Below are positions 41,485 to 50,355 of a stretch of 64,000 nt of DNA, one piece after another (positions within the stretch are counted from its first letter, which is position 1; the number at the start of each line of letters is the position of its first letter). The position numbers and the translations under genes were made by a program. The DNA is from Actinomycetes bacterium (GTDB lineage: Bacteria > Actinomycetota > Acidimicrobiia > IMCC26256 > JANYLB01), in NCBI GenBank assembly GCA_025363815.1, contig JANYLB010000032.1:62001-126000 (forward strand), read 5' to 3'. Under the pieces are notes generated by a model. It ran no database searches. It was given only the letters and a program-made list of their open reading frames with translations, and was not told the DNA's origin.

Positions 41485-42689
41485 ACGCGCTCGAAGGTGT
41501 CACGCTCATTGACTTTGGCCAGTATCTAGCCGGGCCGTTCGGACCGATGGTGATCGGCGACCTCGGCGCCTGCGTGATCAAGGTCGAGCCGGTCACCGGC
41601 GACGGCATGCGCAATGTGAACAAGCCCTTCTTCGGCTGCCAGCGCGGCAAGCGCGACATCGCTCTCGATCTCAAGACGGAACGCGGTCACGAGATCGCGC
41701 TGCGACTCATAAAACGTGGCGACATCGTGCACCACAACATGACCGCAGGTGTAGCGAAGAGACTGCGGATCGCGTACGACGACTGCATCGCAGTCAACCC
41801 CGACGTCGTGTACTGCAACACCTGGGCCTACGGGCTCGAAGGACCGCTCGCCCGGTTCGGCGGGCTCGATCCACTCTTCCAGGCCGCCGCGGGGATCGAG
41901 TACGACGCGGGTCCGGTACAAGAAGGCAACCCGCCGCTGTACCTGCGTTTCGGGATGACCGACACCGCGAACGCGATGCTGTCCGTCGTCGGCTGCCTCG
42001 CGGCGTTGTATCACCAACGCCGAACCGGAGAGGGCCAGGAGCTGTGGACCTCGCTGCTCGATGGCGCGGCGGCGCTCGAGGCCGACGCGATGCTCATCGA
42101 CGGCGTCCCCGTCGAGCGGCCGCACCTCGACAAGGGCCAGCACGGAATCGATGCCTGCTACCGGCTCTACCAGACCTCCGACGGTGGCTACATCCAGATC
42201 GCGGCGGTCAAGCCGGAGCACTGGGTCGCGCTGTGTGCCGCACTCGGCCTTCCCGAGCTCGCCGACGACGCGCGCTTCGCCAACGCGCCGGCCCGGCGCA
42301 CCAACCGGGCCGCGCTCGAAGCCATCTTTGAACCGGCATTCGCGGCCCGGACGGGTGTGACTTGGTCGCGCCGGTTCAGTGATGCCGGCGTCCCGAGCCA
42401 GGTTCCGACCGAAACCCACGAGGGTGAGCTGACTCTCTTCGACTCCGACAACGAACGCCTGGGCCTCGTCACCGAGTACGAACACCCCCTCATGGGTCGC
42501 ATGCGCCAGTTCGGGAACCTCGTCGACTTCTCCGACACGCCCGGACACATATCGGGGCCACCGCCGATGGTCGGCCAGCACACGCGTGAGATCCTCAGTT
42601 GGCTCGACTACTCCGATGATGCGATCGACGAGCTACGCGGCGAAGGGGTCGTGTACTGGCCCGACGACAGCTACCCCTGGAGCGTCTGA
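41481..42689 (+). CDS. Family III CoA-transferase (CaiB/BaiF)
   Basis: A 402-residue member, translationally coupled to the previous one. It shows L-I-D-F-G-Q-Y-L-A-G-P-F-G, L-G-A-C-V-I-K-V-E-P-V-T-G-D, R-G-K-R-D-I-A-L-D-L-K and a C-terminal P-P-M-V-G-Q-H-T-R-E-I-L. The strong start (D-x-x-x-x-L-A-G-P) resembles classical CaiB/Frc better than its partner does, so this may be the active chain if the two form a heterodimer. Converges with the crotonase at 42708. Confidence 0.92.
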   Translation: MNALEGVTLIDFGQYLAGPFGPMVIGDLGACVIKVEPVTGDGMRNVNKPFFGCQRGKRDIALDLKTERGHEIALRLIKRGDIVHHNMTAGVAKRLRIAYDDCIAVNPDVVYCNTWAYGLEGPLARFGGLDPLFQAAAGIEYDAGPVQEGNPPLYLRFGMTDTANAMLSVVGCLAALYHQRRTGEGQELWTSLLDGAAALEADAMLIDGVPVERPHLDKGQHGIDACYRLYQTSDGGYIQIAAVKPEHWVALCAALGLPELADDARFANAPARRTNRAALEAIFEPAFAARTGVTWSRRFSDAGVPSQVPTETHEGELTLFDSDNERLGLVTEYEHPLMGRMRQFGNLVDFSDTPGHISGPPPMVGQHTREILSWLDYSDDAIDELRGEGVVYWPDDSYPWSV

Positions 42690-42707
42690 GCGCCCCGCGC
42701 GAATGGG

Positions 42708-43448
42708 CTAACCGGCTGAGTTGAACGCGTCGAGCGCAGCGCGGGTCTCGGCGCCCCCGAGCAGCTCGGCGAACGCGGCTTCCTCACGGGCCCGAGCGGC
42801 CACGATTGCCGGCGCATGGGCTGTGATCATTGCCCGCTTGATCGCCTGGAGCGCGCTCAGCGACATGACCGCGATCGATTTGGCCAACTCGAGCGCGTTC
42901 GCCAACAGCTCGTCGTCGGGATAACGCGCGAAGGCGATGCCGCACTCGACCGCCTGCTCCGAATCGAGCCAGGTGCTGGTGAAGAGCACGAACGCAGCCC
43001 GCTGCCAACCCATGCGGGCCGGGAAGAGATAGCTGCTCGCGGCCTCCGGCGGCACGCCCATCTCTGCGAACGGCGCACGAAAGCGCGAGCTGTCGGCCAC
43101 CAGAACCAGATCGCAGTGCGGCAGTAGCGTGAACCCGATCCCGATGGCGAAGCCGTTGACCGCGGCGATCAGCGGCTTGTCGAATGCCTGCACAGCTTCG
43201 AGCAGCACCGGGAAGCCCGCATCGGCCGGCTCCCCCGCAGCGAGCTTCGCCATCTCCTTGAGATCCTGACCCGCGGAGAACGCTCTACCGACACCGGTGA
43301 GCACAACGACATGCACAGAGTCGTCGGCCCGAGCGTCGTCGAGCGCGGCCGCGAGATTCTGGTAGAGCACAGCGTCGAACGCGTTCAGCGCCTCGGGTCG
43401 GTCGATCGTGATCAGCCGGACGGCACCGTCATCGGCGGTCTGGATCAT
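42708..43448 (-). CDS. Enoyl-CoA hydratase/isomerase family protein
   Basis: A 246-residue crotonase: R-P-E-A-L-N-A-F-D near residue 18, G-R-A-F-S-A-G-Q-D-L-K, N-G-F-A-I-G-I-G-F-T-L-L, and F-A-E-M-G-V-P-P-E-A-A-S-S-Y-L-F, the P-E-A-A-S-S-x-x-F type typical of ECI/PaaG-like isomerase-related proteins. It is divergent from the SDR at 43529, with 80 bases between. Confidence 0.9.
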   Translation of the reverse strand: MIQTADDGAVRLITIDRPEALNAFDAVLYQNLAAALDDARADDSVHVVVLTGVGRAFSAGQDLKEMAKLAAGEPADAGFPVLLEAVQAFDKPLIAAVNGFAIGIGFTLLPHCDLVLVADSSRFRAPFAEMGVPPEAASSYLFPARMGWQRAAFVLFTSTWLDSEQAVECGIAFARYPDDELLANALELAKSIAVMSLSALQAIKRAMITAHAPAIVAARAREEAAFAELLGGAETRAALDAFNSAG

Positions 43449-43472
43449 GGCCGGACCACGCAGTTGTTCAAG

Positions 43473-43497
43473 CGATCAAACTGTAGTTCACTGATCG
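43473..43497. promoter_or_regulatory. Nested palindromes in a divergent promoter
   Basis: CGATCA (43473-43478) and TGATCG (43492-43497) form a perfect 6+6 inverted repeat with 13 bases between, and AACTGTAGTT (43479-43488) is an inner inverted repeat. The region separates the divergent crotonase and SDR genes and is AT-richer than its surroundings. It does not match the CTGAC motif. Confidence 0.35.
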
Positions 43498-43528
43498 GCT
43501 CCCCCATCCGGCCGACCCGCGGAGCAGC

Positions 43529-44311
43529 ATGGAACTCGACCAATCAACGGCGCTGATCACGGGTGGCGCGTCGGGACTCGGCGCGGCGACGGCGCGGCAT
43601 CTCCACGGGCTCGGTGCTTCGGTCGTGGTGTTCGACCGCGATGCGGCGAAAGGCGAGCAGATCGTCAGCGAGCTCGGAGAGACGGCTCGCACCAAAGCTG
43701 TGTTCGTCGCCGGTGACGTACTTTCGACCGACGACACCGAACGGGCGATCGCGGCCGCCACCGAGCTGGGCGGTCTGCGCGTTGTCGTCGCGTGCGCCGG
43801 TGGAGCGCGTGGTGTGCAACGCACGCTCGGACGCGACGATCAGCCGCACGATCTCGATCTGTTCGCCGACACGATCCAGTTGAACCTTGTCGGTTCGTTC
43901 AACACCGCGCGGCTCGCCGCGGCTGCTATGGCAGCCCAGGAACCCCGCGACGACGGCGAGCGCGGCGTCATCGTATTCGTGGCGTCAATAGCCGGCTACG
44001 AAGGCCAGATCGGACAGGTCGCCTACGGCTCGGCGAAAGCCGGGATCATCGGCATGACGCTCATCGCCGCCCGCGACCTCGCGTCTCGAGGCATCCGGGT
44101 CAACGCGATCGCGCCCGGCACGATCCGCACGGAGGCCTGGGATCTCGCGCCGGCCGAGATGCTCGAGAGCTTCGAGTCGAAGGTGCCGTTCCCGCGTCGC
44201 CTCGGTGACCCGTCCGAGTTCGCGGCCCTCGTCGAGCACCTGGTGACCAACCGGTACCTGAACGGACATGTCGTCCGGCTCGATGGAGCGATCCGCTTCG
44301 ATCCTCGCTGA
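43529..44311 (+). CDS. SDR family, HSD10-like 3-hydroxyacyl-CoA dehydrogenase candidate
   Basis: A 260-residue short-chain dehydrogenase. T-G-G-A-S-G-L-G (NAD binding) is near residue 11, followed by V-V-V-F-D-R-D (Asp for NAD preference), N-L-V-G-S-F-N-T, S near 151 and Y-G-S-A-K (Tyr/Lys pair), and N-A-I-A-P-G-T-I-R-T-E. The overall pattern is closest to type II 3-hydroxyacyl-CoA dehydrogenase (HSD17B10-like), which oxidises 3-hydroxyacyl-CoA and hydroxysteroids. This fills a step missing from the acyl-CoA operons in the window. Confidence 0.88.
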   Translation: MELDQSTALITGGASGLGAATARHLHGLGASVVVFDRDAAKGEQIVSELGETARTKAVFVAGDVLSTDDTERAIAAATELGGLRVVVACAGGARGVQRTLGRDDQPHDLDLFADTIQLNLVGSFNTARLAAAAMAAQEPRDDGERGVIVFVASIAGYEGQIGQVAYGSAKAGIIGMTLIAARDLASRGIRVNAIAPGTIRTEAWDLAPAEMLESFESKVPFPRRLGDPSEFAALVEHLVTNRYLNGHVVRLDGAIRFDPR

Positions 44312-44440
44312 CAAGCGCCCACCATGACCATCGGGCACCGACGGTCAGACCACGCAATTCTCTCGTAGTCGGGCATTTCCGAAGCAGAATCTCGACCCGG
44401 TCGCGCCCCCACCAGACGCCCGGAATCGCCGGACAGGCAA

Positions 44441-44458
44441 CTGACACGCGACCGTCAG
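44441..44458. promoter_or_regulatory. Variant CTGAC/GTCAG palindrome
   Basis: CTGAC (44441-44445) and GTCAG (44454-44458) flank ACGCGACC. The spacer is 8 rather than 6, but the left half, CTGACACGCG, matches the sites at 3938 and 35807. It is 90 bases ahead of the GGDEF-EAL gene. The rest of 44312-44547 holds no gene I can see. Confidence 0.35.
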
Positions 44459-44547
44459 CCAACGTTCACTCTCAAGGACGTCCCGCTCTGCGCCGAAGTA
44501 GGTGGTGACACGCGCGAACGCGGGTGCCGCCGGTCGTGAAAGGCGCC

Positions 44548-46911
44548 ATGGGAACCCCCGGGGCAGGGACAAGGGAGTCGAGTGCGTCCAACGTCGACGC
44601 TGCGGGTTCGCGCGCATCCTTGATCGTCGCCGCCCTCGGGACCGGTTGGGTGTTCACCATCGCCTTCGGGCTCCTCGGGTCGGCCGCCGACCCGACCTTC
44701 GTGCTCCTCGGCATCGGCGCGCCGATCGCGATGGTCGTCGGCATCCGCCGCTACCACCCGGCGGGTCGCGGGCCCTGGGTCGCGATGGGCGGCGCGCTGA
44801 TCATCTTCCTCGTGGGGGTGGGGCTGCGCGTCTCGTTCAAGACCCTGGGCGACCTCTCGGCGAGCCGGTCGCTGCTCCCCGACCTCGTGACCCTGCCGGG
44901 ATACCTGCTGCTGGGCGTCGGGCTTCTCGGTATCGCGCGGATCCAACGCGGCGGCCGTCGCGACGTCGACGGGTTGCTCGACGGCGCAATCGCCGCCCTC
45001 GCCGCGTTGACGCTCGCGTGGATCTACCTGGTCAATCCGGCGCTGTTCCACTCCAACGCACCGCTCAGCGTTCGCGTACTGCTCTCGTGCTACCCACCCC
45101 TATCGGTATTTCTCGTCGCGATCGCAGCGCGCATCGCGTTCGGGTGCGGCCAGGGCGTCCGCCGCGCTCCGGCCTTCTACCTGCTCCTCGTAGCGATGTC
45201 GGCAATGCTCGTCGGCGACGTGGCCTACATGCTTGTCGAGACCCACCTCGCGTCGATCCCCAACAACCTGCTCGACGTCCCGTACGCGATGACCTACGTC
45301 GCCGTCATCACACTCGTCCTGCACCCCTCAATGCGCGAGCTCACCGAAGCTGCTCCCGAGGAGCCGGACGTGCCCGGGAAGGGCCGGCTCGCGCTGATCG
45401 CGGTCGCACTCGGCGTTCCCGGTCTCATCACCGTCACCCGAGTCGAGGCCCGACCCGGCGACCGCGTCATGCTGGGCGCGATAGTCGTGTTGCTCACCGC
45501 GGCGGCTACGTGGCGGATGCTGCGGGCGATTCGCGCCTACGCAACGTCACAGGAACGCCTGGCGCACCTGGCGACGCACGACACGTTGACCGGACTTCCG
45601 AACCGGATGTCCGTACAGACCGCGGTCGACCTGACGCTGGCCAGTCGTGGTACCGACGACGGTCTGATCGCCCTGCTGTTCCTCGACATGGATCGGTTCA
45701 AGCTCGTGAACGACAGCCGGGGTCACGGAATCGGCGACGAGCTCCTGGTGGCGGTCGCCCAACGCCTCACGGCGACGACCCGACCCGGCGATCTGGTCGC
45801 GCGCATCGGCGGAGACGAGTTCGTCTTGGTCGTGCACGGCCTCCGCACGGTCGCCGATGCGTTGGAGGTGGGCGAGCGCACTCGGCTCGCCTTCGGAGTG
45901 CCTTTCATCGTCGGCAACGACGAGATCGCTTCAACCGTGAGCATCGGCATCGCGATCTCCGACCCCTCCGACCACTCGCGCGACGCCGAATCGCTCCTCC
46001 GCGACGCCGACACCGCCGTGTACCAGGCGAAAGAGGCAGGCCGCGACGCGGTAACCGTGTTCGACACGTCGATGCGCGACCGGGCGACTCAGCGGCTGGC
46101 CCTTGAGCACGACCTTCGCCGGGCACTCGAACTCGGTGAGTTGCACCTCCACTACCAGCCGGTCGTCAAGCTCCCCGGCGGCGAAATCGAGGGGTTCGAG
46201 GCGTTGCTGCGGTGGGCTCACCCAACCCGGGGTCAGATCCCACCCGTCGCGTTCATCCCCCTCGCCGAGGACACCGGCCTGATCGTCCCCATAGGGGCGT
46301 GGGTGATACGCGAGGCGTGCCGTCAGCTCGCGCGATGGCGCAAGACGCTGCCGAATGGCCACCAGCTCACGATGGCAGTCAACCTGTCGGCCCGCCAACT
46401 TCGCGACCCGGAACTAGTTCAGTGCGTGCGCGATGCGCTCCGGGACGAGGGGCTGTCGCCGGGTTCGTTGTGCCTCGAACTCACCGAGAGCCTGCTGATG
46501 AACAACGCAGCCGCGGCGGCCGACCTGCTCGAGACGCTCCGCTCACTCGACGTGAAACTCTCCATCGACGACTTCGGAACCGGGTACTCGTCGCTGTCGT
46601 ACCTCCGCCGCTTCCGGGTCGACAACGTGAAGATCGACCAATCGTTCGTCGACGGGCTCGACGATGATGATTCGTCGGACGAGACCCTCGTTGCCGCGAT
46701 CCTCGCGATGGCAAAGGCACTGCGGGTCGCGACGATCGCCGAAGGGGTGGAGACCCCGGCTCAGGCCGAGCGGCTGCACGCCCTCGGTTGCCAGACCGCG
46801 CAGGGGTACTTGTTCTCCCGCCCGGTCCCGTCCGATCAGGTTCCCGCGGTCGCGCAGCGCCTCGGCGTGGTCCGGCGGCTCAATCTCGTCCGCGACAGCG
46901 AAACCGCGTGA
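44548..46911 (+). CDS. Membrane GGDEF-EAL protein (c-di-GMP turnover)
   Basis: ATG 44548, five bases after AAAGG, gives 787 residues; a GTG at 44524 is an alternative. About eight transmembrane helices (residues 20-300) form a sensor part. The GGDEF domain (about 335-500) keeps G-G-D-E-F and is preceded by H-D-T-L-T-G-L-P-N-R. The EAL domain (515-770) keeps E-G-F-E-A-L-L-R-W, D-D-F-G-T-G-Y-S-S-L and K-I-D-Q-S-F-V. Both active sites look intact, so it could make or degrade cyclic di-GMP. The gene ends 7 bases from a convergent GNAT-like gene. Confidence 0.93.
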   Translation: MGTPGAGTRESSASNVDAAGSRASLIVAALGTGWVFTIAFGLLGSAADPTFVLLGIGAPIAMVVGIRRYHPAGRGPWVAMGGALIIFLVGVGLRVSFKTLGDLSASRSLLPDLVTLPGYLLLGVGLLGIARIQRGGRRDVDGLLDGAIAALAALTLAWIYLVNPALFHSNAPLSVRVLLSCYPPLSVFLVAIAARIAFGCGQGVRRAPAFYLLLVAMSAMLVGDVAYMLVETHLASIPNNLLDVPYAMTYVAVITLVLHPSMRELTEAAPEEPDVPGKGRLALIAVALGVPGLITVTRVEARPGDRVMLGAIVVLLTAAATWRMLRAIRAYATSQERLAHLATHDTLTGLPNRMSVQTAVDLTLASRGTDDGLIALLFLDMDRFKLVNDSRGHGIGDELLVAVAQRLTATTRPGDLVARIGGDEFVLVVHGLRTVADALEVGERTRLAFGVPFIVGNDEIASTVSIGIAISDPSDHSRDAESLLRDADTAVYQAKEAGRDAVTVFDTSMRDRATQRLALEHDLRRALELGELHLHYQPVVKLPGGEIEGFEALLRWAHPTRGQIPPVAFIPLAEDTGLIVPIGAWVIREACRQLARWRKTLPNGHQLTMAVNLSARQLRDPELVQCVRDALRDEGLSPGSLCLELTESLLMNNAAAAADLLETLRSLDVKLSIDDFGTGYSSLSYLRRFRVDNVKIDQSFVDGLDDDDSSDETLVAAILAMAKALRVATIAEGVETPAQAERLHALGCQTAQGYLFSRPVPSDQVPAVAQRLGVVRRLNLVRDSETA

Positions 46912-46918
46912 CGAAAGG

Positions 46919-47752
46919 CTACGAAGCCACCGTGGCGGTGATCGATGCGAACGCGTCGACGAGCGCTTCCCAGTCGGGAGCCCGAACGGCCTCTTCCATC
47001 CCCCGACCGTCAATGAGTAGCTCATAGGTCGCCGGATCGAGCGACGCGAGACGGGGCAGGTAGGTACGCACATCGCAGTAGACCGGCAGGCTCGCCGGCG
47101 AGTCGAGATAGCGCAGCGGCTCGCAACCGGCGAAGCGCTCGTACGCGTCGTGCGAGATCGTCTGGATCAGATCCAGCACGACGAGATCGAGCACCGCGAT
47201 GACCCAACCGACATCGCAAAGGTACGCCCCCCGGCAGATCGCCTGGTACAGCGAACCGCTGACAAGGCTCTGGGTGACGCTGGCGCGATAGTCGCGATCG
47301 ACCGCGATCGTGGCGACATCCCACACGTGGTTCGGGTCGAGATCAAGGCCAGATCGGCGAAGCGTGTCGTCGAGCGGAAGACCCCAGGTCGTTTCGATGT
47401 CCACGAGGGTCTTGAAGCCGGCCGGTGAGGGCAGCAACAGTCGCACGCTTCCGACCGGGAGATTGCGGCGGTGGTCGATGACGCAGAAGAAGAACGTCGA
47501 CGGCTCGTACGCGCCGTACTCGGCCGCGAGGAGATCGGGGCTGTTGCCGAACTGCTCCGCGAAGACGTTGCGTTCAACCGCGCGTGGGAGCGCCGACTCC
47601 TCGGAGGCTCCGGTGAACCCGTAGAGGCCGAACGGCTCGGGGGGATCGCCGGCCTCGGCAACGACGCGTGAGGCGAGCTCTCGCAGCTCCTCCCGCGCGA
47701 GATCGAGCGTCGAAGCAACCGCGCGTTCACCGTCTTCGATTCCCAGCCGCAT
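46919..47752 (-). CDS. GNAT-fold protein resembling acyl-homoserine-lactone synthases
   Basis: A 277-residue protein with no clear named family. Several segments follow the autoinducer synthase or FeeM-like N-acyltransferase layout: E-R-N-V-F-A-E-Q-F-G near residue 62, P-V-G-S-V-R-L-L-L in the strand that carries the G-x-x-R-L signature, and V-W-D-V-A-T-I-A-V-D-R-D-Y-R before the acyl donor-binding helix. Length exceeds the typical 200 residues. It is divergent from no partner regulator; no LuxR gene is nearby. The similarity is at motif level only. If correct, it would make an N-acylated small molecule; if not, it is a GNAT-like orphan. Confidence 0.55.
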   Translation of the reverse strand: MRLGIEDGERAVASTLDLAREELRELASRVVAEAGDPPEPFGLYGFTGASEESALPRAVERNVFAEQFGNSPDLLAAEYGAYEPSTFFFCVIDHRRNLPVGSVRLLLPSPAGFKTLVDIETTWGLPLDDTLRRSGLDLDPNHVWDVATIAVDRDYRASVTQSLVSGSLYQAICRGAYLCDVGWVIAVLDLVVLDLIQTISHDAYERFAGCEPLRYLDSPASLPVYCDVRTYLPRLASLDPATYELLIDGRGMEEAVRAPDWEALVDAFASITATVAS

Positions 47753-47837
47753 CCGGGGAAGTATGGGCGCTCACGGAGAGCGTTGTCCAGGCCGCGGACT
47801 GCATCAGCCCGGCAATTCGACCTACGGCCGGAGCCGG

Positions 47838-50153
47838 TCAGCGGGAGATCGCGTAAAGGTAGATCACAAGGCTCGTGCCCAACCGCTGGAACTGATCGCC
47901 GGTGAGGCCGACCTGGTCCGCGCTCGATGCCAGCCGTTGGGCATCGGCAGCCGGGTAGACGGGCGTGACGGCCACCGGGCCCGTGTTCGCCGGCGGCGTG
48001 AAGGGTTGGGCCGGCGGGCCGGCGATGGCGAGTAGGTACTGGAGCAGCTGGGCGCCGAGCCGCGCGACCCCGGTGCGATCGGTGCCGTAATAGGCGGCGG
48101 CCCGATCGAGCAGCGGCAGCTCGTCTCTCTGGAACCGGGTGGTGAACGCGACCGTGACGATCCGGACCGAGACCAGCTTCTGGGCGACATTGCCGGCAGC
48201 GTCGACGGCTATGACGATCAGCGTCTTGACCCCTGGTGTGCGGGTGTCGAGGCTCGCGCCGTTCGCGGTGGTCGCGGCGCACGCCGCGAGGCTCGTCTCG
48301 TCGGCGCAGGCGAACTGCGCGGGTACAGCCGCGTTCAATCCGAACAATCCACCGTTGATCGGCCCGACGAGCGCGATCGTCGGCGGGGTCGTGTCGATGA
48401 CGGTGGTGCGGGTCAGCACCGGGTTGGGTTGTCCGCCCGAGGGGTTGCCACCGTTACAGGTGCGCGTGAGAGGGACCTGACCGACGCCGGTCAAGGCGTC
48501 GGTTTCGGTGTATTGCGAAAGCTGAGTCTGCACATCGACGTTCGGTGTCGTGCCCGCTCGAATGACCACGTCGACCGCGGGTGGGGTGTAGGTCGTCGCC
48601 GCAGTGGTCCCACCGTCGATGGGACCGGCGATGTTCAACTCAGCCTTGCCGGCGGTGACCGTCACCGACGCCGCAGACCGCGCGTTGGCAGTGCCGGTGC
48701 CTTGCACCAGCGACGCCGAGATCGCGGTTCCGTTGGCCGGGATCGCCAGAGTGAAGATCACGTTGGTCCGGGTCATGAGCGCCGGAACGCTTGCCTCACC
48801 GGGGGCGAACCTCATGGTGAGGCTCCGTCCCGTTCCGACCTGGATCGGCGCGTACACGGTGGCGGGCAACGGTGGGTTCCCCAGCGGCGGATTCGGGTTG
48901 CAGGTGACCGGGATGGCGTTCCCCGCGTTGTAGCTCTGGGCGGCGAGTGCGGGATCCACGACGCGGTACCCGGCGGTCGTCCTGGCACTGTTGCCGGCAG
49001 TGTCTCTGGCGTCGACCGTGAAGATGTGGGCCCCGATCGTGGTCGAGATCGGCGCGCCGTTGACGACGCTGCCCGTGCAGGCCTCGACCGCGGTCGTGGA
49101 GTCGGAGCAGAGGAAGCTCGCGTTGACGACCTGACCCGGGGCGAAGACCGAGCCGTTCTGCGGTGACGAGATCGTGACGACCGGTGGGGTGTTGTCAATC
49201 ACATTGTTGCGGAAGACGTTGATGGTGACGGTTCCGGTGCCGGTGAGGCCGCCGGGGTCGGTCGCGGTGAATGTGAACGAGTCGACCCCCGCGTAGGTGG
49301 CGTCGCTGGTGTAGCTGAGCGCGGGAGCCACGCCGGTCAGGACACCGTGCGCGGGTGGCGTCGCCACGGCGAACGTGAGCTGTGCGGGCGTGTTGTCGGC
49401 ATCGGTGGCTGAGAGCGTGATCGACTTCGCCATGCCCTGGCCGACCGCAACGGTCTGGTTTTTTGCCACAGGTGTCTGCGGCCCGGCCGGAACGGTCGTC
49501 GTCGCGATCACCGTGCTCGGGTCGTTCGGCGCACATGTGGCGACGACCCGCCCGACGAACTGCGCGTCGACGTTGGCGACGATCTGGTAGGGAGTACGCC
49601 AGACGACGCCTGGGCCTGCGGCCGCGCTCGTGATGGTTCCGGTCACCACCAGATCGGGAGTCGGGTACGTCCCGCCGTCGATTGGCTGGCTTCCGGTGTT
49701 CGTGATGACGACGCTGTCACCTTGGATGCTCGCCGTCGCAGTGAGGTTGCTGCCTGCCTTCGGCGGCGCGCTCACGCTCGTGACCATGAGGCCGGCAGGG
49801 ATCCGGTACGAAGTCGTACCACCTCGGTACGTCGCAGTGACGGGCGGCGGGTCCTGGGCGAACGGCACGACGAAGCGGTAGGTCACGCTGTTGCCTACCG
49901 CAGCCGGATCGATGGTGTCTGTGATCGTGGCCGAGTAGGTAGCCGGCTGGTTTCCGAACCCGTTGGTCGTGCACGTGTACGCAACGTTGGTCGCGGTCGA
50001 GGTGTCGGCGAAGGCGCCAGGGGCGATCGCGCTCGACACGAGGCCGATCGCGATCGCGATCGCGCTCGTCACGGATACGAGCCGACGCACTGGTCCTCTT
50101 GCCGAGCTTCCCCGACGGTTGTTGCGAGACATAGATCCCGAACCTGCGCCCAT
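47838..50153 (-). CDS. Large secreted Ig-like surface protein
   Basis: ATG 50153 follows GGGGAG and gives 771 residues. A signal peptide with a long basic N-region (hydrophobic 28-45, A-F-A cleavage near 49) is followed by beta-rich repeats. One clear Ig/cadherin-like domain (about residues 225-310) reads A-K-N-Q-T-V-A-V-G-Q-G and D-S-F-T-F-T-A-T-D-P-G-G-L; two further Ig-like units begin D-x-T-P-P-V/T-I (near 318 and 620). The final 100 residues are Ala/Leu-rich and helical. It has no LPxTG or membrane anchor. An extracellular adhesion or matrix role is likely. Confidence 0.75.
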   Translation of the reverse strand: MGAGSGSMSRNNRRGSSARGPVRRLVSVTSAIAIAIGLVSSAIAPGAFADTSTATNVAYTCTTNGFGNQPATYSATITDTIDPAAVGNSVTYRFVVPFAQDPPPVTATYRGGTTSYRIPAGLMVTSVSAPPKAGSNLTATASIQGDSVVITNTGSQPIDGGTYPTPDLVVTGTITSAAAGPGVVWRTPYQIVANVDAQFVGRVVATCAPNDPSTVIATTTVPAGPQTPVAKNQTVAVGQGMAKSITLSATDADNTPAQLTFAVATPPAHGVLTGVAPALSYTSDATYAGVDSFTFTATDPGGLTGTGTVTINVFRNNVIDNTPPVVTISSPQNGSVFAPGQVVNASFLCSDSTTAVEACTGSVVNGAPISTTIGAHIFTVDARDTAGNSARTTAGYRVVDPALAAQSYNAGNAIPVTCNPNPPLGNPPLPATVYAPIQVGTGRSLTMRFAPGEASVPALMTRTNVIFTLAIPANGTAISASLVQGTGTANARSAASVTVTAGKAELNIAGPIDGGTTAATTYTPPAVDVVIRAGTTPNVDVQTQLSQYTETDALTGVGQVPLTRTCNGGNPSGGQPNPVLTRTTVIDTTPPTIALVGPINGGLFGLNAAVPAQFACADETSLAACAATTANGASLDTRTPGVKTLIVIAVDAAGNVAQKLVSVRIVTVAFTTRFQRDELPLLDRAAAYYGTDRTGVARLGAQLLQYLLAIAGPPAQPFTPPANTGPVAVTPVYPAADAQRLASSADQVGLTGDQFQRLGTSLVIYLYAISR

Positions 50154-50355
50154 CTCGTTCTCCCCGGTGTCGCATTCCCGCCCGAACTGACAGTTCGCGA
50201 CTGGGGCGATTGTGCACAGGAACCCGTGTCACTCAAACCAACAGCAGCCCAAGTCCGACAATGGGCTGGGAATTGGGGTGGTGTTGATCTGGCGGACCCC
50301 GGCTCAGCTGCGCACAATGGTGCGTGGCAATCGACATGACATACGCGGGTCGGAA

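Noticed and set aside
44502-46106. A 534-codon frame overlapping the GGDEF-EAL gene
   Set aside because: It is a different frame of the same strand with Arg-rich, motif-free translation; the GGDEF-EAL frame has clear domains.
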